A DNA stretch of 64,000 nt. Origin: Legionella sp. PC997. GTDB taxonomy: Bacteria > Pseudomonadota > Gammaproteobacteria > Legionellales > Legionellaceae. Position 1 is the stretch's first letter. Each line of letters begins with the position of its first letter. The position numbers were made by a program, and so were the translations under genes. A model generated the notes under the pieces. The model worked only from the letters and a program-made list of their open reading frames with translations, had not been told where the DNA came from and searched no databases. The DNA lies in NCBI RefSeq assembly GCF_014109825.1, contig NZ_CP059576.1, positions 295,001 through 359,000 on the forward strand. Reading direction: 5' to 3'. Below, piece by piece: positions 58,652 to 64,000 of the stretch.

Positions 58652-61600
58652 ATAAGTTGTTGATAACGTTACTTCTCCTGGTGTTTCCTGGTCTGGTTTT
58701 AGCCGATGGTTCTTTAAGTTTTGCCCCTCCTGCGAGTGATTATTCTGTTGTCTTTCTCGGTAATTTATTTGGTGTTGTTGACGGAGTTTTAAGCGGTACT
58801 GGTAGCCAAATCATGGGAAGCATGTTTGCAGTATTTAATGCTGCAGTTTTGGCATTAGGGGGTATTATTATTATGTATACCCTCATAGTTTCCACCATGA
58901 ATACTGCTCACGAAGGGCAGATGTTGGGCCAAAAATGGTCTTCAATCTGGATTCCAATCCGTTCCACGCTCGGTTTGGCTTTATTAATACCCAAAACATC
59001 TGGCTATTGCTTAATGCAAATTTTTGTCATGTGGATTGTTGTACAAGGAGTTGGTGCAGCAGATAAAGTATGGGATGCTGCATTAAGTTATTTGAATCGG
59101 GGTGGTGTTATAATTCAAGCCCAGCAAATAAATCCTACCGCATCCTTGACGGAGAATTCCAGCACATCGGGAATGGCAGGCATTGCTACGGGTGCGGTAA
59201 ACATGCTTGCAGGACAAGTATGTATGCTCGGCATACAAAGACAACTGGAAAATACCCGCCAAGATCTTCTTGATGCTCAATCCAAACAATCAGGAGCCTG
59301 TTACTCTGCTGAACAGGGTAGCTCAATGCAGAAATTTTGTTCTACTGTAGTTCCAGATTTTTTAAGTTCAGTTAATGCAGTAGCTGTTCAAAATGCTTCG
59401 CCAACAAATTCGTCTTGGAATGTAAGCATGCCGAATTTTGACTCCAGTTCACCTTATAGTTTTTTAAACGGAATTTGTGGCAGCATCGCCTGGAATAATA
59501 TTAGTACCCTGAACTCCAATTTTGGTAGTCAACAGTTTCAAGCCAAACCTAGTGCAGGGAATAATGTGAAGGTTGGAAATAACACCTTAACCCCAGCAGA
59601 GATTGCAGCGACGCAAATGTCAAGAGGCATTGCAGTCCAGCAAATGTATATGGACTTAACCTCAGTATCTCGCTCTATGGTCAGTAATGATCCACAACTC
59701 TCGACAACTACAAATACGAATACTACCAATCCTTTTTCTCCAGTCGCAATGCAACAATTTGGTGTCCCTTATAAGGAAAATGGCACAGTTTGTACTAGTT
59801 ATAACAGCGGCACCTCCTCAAAAGATAAATGTGTGATTTGGGGACCGGTACAAGGTTCAACAGTCGGGGGGGTTCTATTTAACGGGGCCGAAATTATCAA
59901 TGCGATTAATGATTATAATGGTATTATGATGCCCACGGTTAATCTTGCCCGTCTTATTTCTCAATCATCAGATAAGAATAAATCCACAGAGTTTATCAAC
60001 AAAGCTACCACCCAAGGATGGATAATGGCCGGTGCTTACTTCTTTAATCTGGTACAAATTCAGGGAGCTTCCTCTATAGAAAATGCCGGGCAAGTCGATT
60101 CAAAGACAGGGCTGGATTCAAGTTCATTTGATCCCACCGCGATGGCTAGTCCATTTGTTATAAGCTCTGATGGTAAGAGCGTCACCTGTGGTCCAGGAAA
60201 TATGAAAGATAAGGACTTTACTGCCTTGTGTACCTGGTTAGGTGCAAGCAGTGATGGACTACAAAAAATACAAAATGTACAGGCTTTAATTACAAGTACT
60301 TCTCCACCCAAAAAACCTTCATTGTCTTCCAATATGACCGCCGTAGGAAGTGTTCCTTCATCTACGACCTATGGGTATATAAACAATGCATTAATGATGC
60401 AAACTCCTGGTCAACCTGGAGTTAAGCCACTTACTTTTGCTAATTCAATTAATTTCGCGATAAATACTGATTTGTATCGTTTACAACGGCAAAATTTTTC
60501 TTGTGGTGAAGTTAAACCGTTCTTTTCAATTTGCTTAGGGCAAATTCTTGGAAATATATTTTATAACATCATTTTAGTGACTATATATAATCTGTTTCTT
60601 GACATATTTGGCCAGATTATCAATCAGGTGGTTATGGCATTTTTAATGATCCCATTACAGGGAATGGCAAATATCTTTCAACAGGGGGTGAAGATTCTTG
60701 CTGAACCTGGAGTTAATCCAATTGTTGCCTTGGCAAATATGGGGAATTATTACATTAATTTTGCCGGTAATTTATGGATGATGTTATTAAATATGGCAAT
60801 TTCCAGCGCTTTAATACCAGTCTTTGGTGTCTTTATTTTTGCGATGATGTCCTTGGCGATGCCGCTAGTAATTGCATGGGTTGGCGTAATGGTCAGTGTC
60901 GGTTTTACTACAGCTTATTACATTCCGTTGCTGCCTTATGTGATTTTTACTTTTGGTGCTTTAGGTTGGTTGATTTCCGTTATCGAGGCGATGGTTGCAG
61001 CACCGATCGTCGCGTTGGGAGTAACCCATCCTGAAGGACATGATGCCTTTGGTAAAGGTGAGGCAGCAATCATGATTCTAGTGAATGTTTTTTTAAGACC
61101 TTCCATGATGATCATTGGTTATATTACTGCTATTGCACTCTCTTATGTGGGTGTTTGGATTTTAAATGCAGGTTACGATCAGGCTGTGTCTTTCATGCAA
61201 CAGGAGCATACCGATAATTCTGTTCTTGTCGAAGGACTTTTGGGCTCATCTCCATCTTCTTCAGGTAGTGGAATCGGAGGAGTAAGTTATACAGATTGGG
61301 CCGGAATTTATGCCTTCTTCTTCTCAATTTTAACCTATACCACCCTCTATTTAACGATTATACAAAAAGCATTTACCCTAATAACCTATCTACCCGATAA
61401 AGTCTTACGATGGATAGGAGGCACTCCTGAAAGCATAGGCCAAGAAGCTTCTCAATGGGGTGAAGAAGTAAAAGGTAAGACTCAAGAAGCAGGAAAAGAA
61501 ACCCAAACTGCACAGGGTCAAATCGATAAGACTTTGGGTGGATATGGTGTGAAAGGTGTTGGGATGGCCAAAGGACTTCTGGGCAAAGGCGGTGGTGGTG

Positions 61601-61704
61601 GTAGTTTTCATCTGGGAAGGAGTGCTACTCAGGATAAGAATGATGACTCAAAAAAAAAGAATGACGTGGGGAACACCGGCTCTGATATGCCAATAACTAA
61701 GTAA
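58648..61704 (+). CDS. dotA: Dot/Icm type IVB secretion protein DotA
   Basis: DotA is a large polytopic inner-membrane protein essential for Dot/Icm function and phagosome-lysosome evasion. It has a signal peptide (MNKLLITLLLLVFPGLVLADG), a few N-terminal helices, a long periplasmic loop of about 500 residues rich in Ser, Asn and Gln, and a cluster of helices from about 640 to 930. The cytoplasmic tail is Gly/Lys-rich and charged. Start at 58648 with GGGGG upstream overlaps icmV by four bases; the 1,018-aa product is near L. pneumophila DotA (1,048 aa). dotBCD are not directly downstream here. Confidence 0.95.
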   Translation: MNKLLITLLLLVFPGLVLADGSLSFAPPASDYSVVFLGNLFGVVDGVLSGTGSQIMGSMFAVFNAAVLALGGIIIMYTLIVSTMNTAHEGQMLGQKWSSIWIPIRSTLGLALLIPKTSGYCLMQIFVMWIVVQGVGAADKVWDAALSYLNRGGVIIQAQQINPTASLTENSSTSGMAGIATGAVNMLAGQVCMLGIQRQLENTRQDLLDAQSKQSGACYSAEQGSSMQKFCSTVVPDFLSSVNAVAVQNASPTNSSWNVSMPNFDSSSPYSFLNGICGSIAWNNISTLNSNFGSQQFQAKPSAGNNVKVGNNTLTPAEIAATQMSRGIAVQQMYMDLTSVSRSMVSNDPQLSTTTNTNTTNPFSPVAMQQFGVPYKENGTVCTSYNSGTSSKDKCVIWGPVQGSTVGGVLFNGAEIINAINDYNGIMMPTVNLARLISQSSDKNKSTEFINKATTQGWIMAGAYFFNLVQIQGASSIENAGQVDSKTGLDSSSFDPTAMASPFVISSDGKSVTCGPGNMKDKDFTALCTWLGASSDGLQKIQNVQALITSTSPPKKPSLSSNMTAVGSVPSSTTYGYINNALMMQTPGQPGVKPLTFANSINFAINTDLYRLQRQNFSCGEVKPFFSICLGQILGNIFYNIILVTIYNLFLDIFGQIINQVVMAFLMIPLQGMANIFQQGVKILAEPGVNPIVALANMGNYYINFAGNLWMMLLNMAISSALIPVFGVFIFAMMSLAMPLVIAWVGVMVSVGFTTAYYIPLLPYVIFTFGALGWLISVIEAMVAAPIVALGVTHPEGHDAFGKGEAAIMILVNVFLRPSMMIIGYITAIALSYVGVWILNAGYDQAVSFMQQEHTDNSVLVEGLLGSSPSSSGSGIGGVSYTDWAGIYAFFFSILTYTTLYLTIIQKAFTLITYLPDKVLRWIGGTPESIGQEASQWGEEVKGKTQEAGKETQTAQGQIDKTLGGYGVKGVGMAKGLLGKGGGGGSFHLGRSATQDKNDDSKKKNDVGNTGSDMPITK

Positions 61705-61806
61705 AGGGCGTATACCGGTGAGTATTTTTTGCTGTACATTGGGCAGAAAAATATTTGCCCGTATGTTATAATTGTATATTAAATAAACACTTAAATTAAT
61801 TTTATC

Positions 61807-63156
61807 ATGGTTGAATTATCTGCTCCTCAAAGTACTATAACGAGTCATTCAGATTTGGCTCAAGATAAGCTTAATGTTTTGCAAAAAGCAAAAATGGATG
61901 AAGAGCGATTCATGCAAGAATTGTTTCTTTTTCTGCAAAATAGACGTGGAACAATCTTAGAAACGCAATTTGACCAGAAAACTCCATTAAAAGAAATTGC
62001 CACGAATAGTGGCTATCCTGATCTTCCTACCGCTTTAAATAATGCAAAAAATGCCCGGGGACAGACCCCCCTAGTGCAAGCGCTGCAAGAACAAGATTTC
62101 ACAGTAGTAAGATTTTTGCTCGATTCGGGTGCCGAATATGATGCTCAAGCACTCGAAGAATACGATAACGCCATACGTAGTAAACGGGGACAAGAAGCCC
62201 TTCAGCAACAGATAATTGCTCCTCCTGAGGGTTATGCTCCATCCGCTTCGGATAAGTTACATTCAGTTAAAGAATTTGGTCTGGTATTAGGTATAGTAAT
62301 GACCAGCCAAGATGGTGTTTCCTCCCAGCGAGCTCATATTGGACCTACATACCAATTAATAACGGATACGGTCAAGGAATATAGTCAGAGCTGTAGTAAA
62401 GAACCTGCAAAAGGGGACTTCAAACAAATTGCAGATGCCTTTGCTTTTGCAAATAAAACTGCTAATTTTCAATATAGTACTCCCGAAGGAAGTCCCGAAG
62501 CCGGCAATGCACTTTCTAAACGAATACAATCAGGTGAAGTAACCAGTGTTCCTATAAATTGCAAAGGGCACGCCATGGGATTATCTTTTGTGCCAGTCGA
62601 AGGAAATCCAGACAAAACCTATTTAGTGTTTACCAACCGTGGTGAGGGTGCAGCAGGAAAACATGGAACCCAAATTTATGAAGTAGATACGAAGAAAATC
62701 ACTCCTGATTTTATAAATCAGGTAATGAGTGGTCATGATAATGGAAAATCCCATGCTCAAATCATGGAACATATTAACCAGGTGACTCAAGGTAAAGACC
62801 CAGTTAGTATCATCAATCAAAAACCCCAGAAATATGATAATTGTACCATTGCAAATACGCGCGCTAATATTCATGGAGTCCTTCTCTGTCAAGAAGCCAA
62901 TCGCAAAGGTGGTTTTGACCATGTTACACAAGAGGTACGTGATGAAGTGAAACAAACCTATAAAGAGTTCACTAGTGATATGAGAGATAAAAAAATTCAG
63001 CAATTAGAAAAAGCCATAGAAAAGGATCCTGACAATCCAGATTTAAAAGCTCTCGCCAAAGGGTATTTGGACAAACCCAATAGTAAATCTTCTGCTGCCT
63101 TGATCGCGGCGGTTGCTGAAGACCCTCAAGAATCAATCAATATGACCAATCCTTAG
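61807..63156 (+). CDS. Ankyrin-like hypothetical protein, candidate Dot/Icm effector
   Basis: I recognise no complete family. Residues about 84-115 (ARGQTPLVQALQEQDFTVVRF and LLDSGAEYD) match one ankyrin repeat. The central part contains GHAMGLSFVPV with His255 and, 90 residues later, QKYDNCTIANTRANI with Cys346, an arrangement that could form a cysteine-protease- or transferase-like His/Cys pair; this is inference. The C-terminus is acidic/helical (EDPQESINMTNP). No signal peptide or membrane helix is present. The ATG at 61807 lacks a good ribosome-binding site; TATAAT at 61767-61772 and a GGGCA/TGCCC stem lie upstream. Its place right after dotA, with eukaryotic-like repeats, makes a translocated substrate plausible but unproven. 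Confidence 0.82.
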   Translation: MVELSAPQSTITSHSDLAQDKLNVLQKAKMDEERFMQELFLFLQNRRGTILETQFDQKTPLKEIATNSGYPDLPTALNNAKNARGQTPLVQALQEQDFTVVRFLLDSGAEYDAQALEEYDNAIRSKRGQEALQQQIIAPPEGYAPSASDKLHSVKEFGLVLGIVMTSQDGVSSQRAHIGPTYQLITDTVKEYSQSCSKEPAKGDFKQIADAFAFANKTANFQYSTPEGSPEAGNALSKRIQSGEVTSVPINCKGHAMGLSFVPVEGNPDKTYLVFTNRGEGAAGKHGTQIYEVDTKKITPDFINQVMSGHDNGKSHAQIMEHINQVTQGKDPVSIINQKPQKYDNCTIANTRANIHGVLLCQEANRKGGFDHVTQEVRDEVKQTYKEFTSDMRDKKIQQLEKAIEKDPDNPDLKALAKGYLDKPNSKSSAALIAAVAEDPQESINMTNP

Positions 63157-63208
63157 CCTAAACACTTGTGTAATCTGGGTATAAAATATGAGTTATATCG
63201 ATACGCAA

Positions 63209-64000
63209 TTATTTAGGTGCGTTCACAATCGATAGATCAGAAATTCCGCGAATAAATTCCGACATTTCAACAGGCTCTTGACCTATTTTTAAAGAGCTTC
63301 GGACAAAATTTGCTGCTTCTAAGATCCTATCTAGATTATATTTTTTTAATTGGATTGAATGTAAATAAGCAACAAAAAATTCTGTTTTTAAATTACCAAT
63401 TCCTTTACCCATACCTGCGAGGGATGCATCGATAAAGCGAACTCCGGAACTCATTGCTGCCAGGGCGTTTGCTTGCGCAAGACCAAGATTGTCATGAGCA
63501 TGAAAACCAAATTGAAAAGGATATTTATGAATATATCTATCGTAAATTTCTTGGGTGCGAGTGGGGAGTAAACTGCCGTTTGAATCAGCAAAATAAATAA
63601 TATCAGGGGCATATTCGCTTATTTTTTTGAGGGAATCATCCAGTTCGTTATCTTTGTAAAATGAAATACACATCAAATTAACTGAAACTTCCAGGTTTGC
63701 CTCTTTTGCCATTTTTATCTTAGACAACGCAGATGCAGGTTCGTTTTTAGCAAAGCAAATTCTTAATAAATCGACGCCACATTCTTTGAGCTCTATCAGA
63801 TCGGTTTGAGAGAGATTGTTTGGAAAAACCATTACGGCCATTTTTGCTGTTTGAATCAAAGAACGACATAGAAGCAGGTAATCTTTGGCGCACCAGCCCG
63901 CTCGACCTACTTGGAGAGGTGTAAAAGTGCCATTGCGATAGCCTATTTCAATATATTCAATGCCTGAATTATCAAGAGGGCGAAGGATTTCTTCGAGTTG
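63209..64000 (-). CDS. HMGL-like DRE-TIM aldolase, partial (N-terminus beyond the window)
   Basis: The frame stays open to the right window edge: upstream of the visible Met/Leu starts it continues through EYIEIGYRNGTF, a typical early segment of 4-hydroxy-2-oxovalerate-type aldolases. The metal-binding FGFHAHDNLGLAQANALAA and GKGIGNLKTE segments near the C-terminus place it in the pyruvate carboxylase/HMG-CoA lyase-like (DRE-TIM) superfamily. The visible part is 263 residues. Substrate is not certain; in some bacteria such single-copy aldolases belong to surface-polysaccharide pathways. Transcribed convergently with the candidate effector. Confidence 0.86.
   Translation of the reverse strand, partial: QLEEILRPLDNSGIEYIEIGYRNGTFTPLQVGRAGWCAKDYLLLCRSLIQTAKMAVMVFPNNLSQTDLIELKECGVDLLRICFAKNEPASALSKIKMAKEANLEVSVNLMCISFYKDNELDDSLKKISEYAPDIIYFADSNGSLLPTRTQEIYDRYIHKYPFQFGFHAHDNLGLAQANALAAMSSGVRFIDASLAGMGKGIGNLKTEFFVAYLHSIQLKKYNLDRILEAANFVRSSLKIGQEPVEMSEFIRGISDLSIVNAPK

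Overview
The window comes from a Legionella chromosome (order Legionellales, Gammaproteobacteria). The main evidence is the divergent Dot/Icm type IVB secretion block icmX-icmW / icmV-dotA at the right end. Supporting evidence is the LssB/LssD type I secretion pair, the AT-rich composition and the REP-like intergenic repeats. Species cannot be fixed from the sequence alone. No insertion sequence, prophage or CRISPR array is visible.

Layout. 1-2570: 3' part of a 23S rRNA, a 5S rRNA and their terminator. 2771-4669: an unrecognised 632-aa protein. 4884-9325: rsgA (minus), then a tightly overlapping plus-strand cluster cca-orn-queH-cation efflux. 9495-18432: lssB-lssD and, behind its own promoter, a very large repeat-rich protein that is probably the exported substrate. 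18533-23122 (minus): heme genes hemC-hemD-hemX-hemY downstream of an HdeD-like membrane protein. 23253-29867: small metabolic and envelope genes (VanX-type dipeptidase, VOC protein, cytochrome c, dsbB, nagZ, tgt, cyclophilin, UPF0126 protein, small membrane protein). 30052-32813: an accessory-looking stretch with an HTH regulator, an orphan near-consensus promoter that may drive a small RNA, a MarR regulator and a multiply frameshifted carboxylate-amine ligase pseudogene.

32954-45623: core translation and respiration genes: tRNA-Val, thrS-infC-rpmI-rplT, pheS-pheT-ihfA-ferredoxin, rplM-rpsI, petABC, sspA-sspB. infC starts with AUU. 45789-53187: nnr-tsaE-amidase-mutL-miaA, a CHCC zinc-finger protein and a family 9 glycosyltransferase, many overlapping by a few bases. 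53278-55836: a P1B-type ATPase homologue with altered catalytic motifs. 56194-61704: icmX/icmW and icmV/dotA around a 97-bp divergent promoter region containing a CpxR-like box. 61807-63156: an ankyrin-like candidate effector. 63209 to the window edge: a partial HMGL-like aldolase.

Points most worth a second look: the giant protein (seven in-phase 348-bp repeats, two of them apparently identical, plus 45-bp and 24-bp tandem blocks); the ATPase homologue beside icmX that has lost canonical DKTGT, TGE, TGD and GDGxND motifs; the orphan promoter with triple GAAACT half-sites and a possible ~190-nt transcript; and the candidate effector after dotA. Gene identities rest on recognised motifs and conserved gene order; no database search was run.
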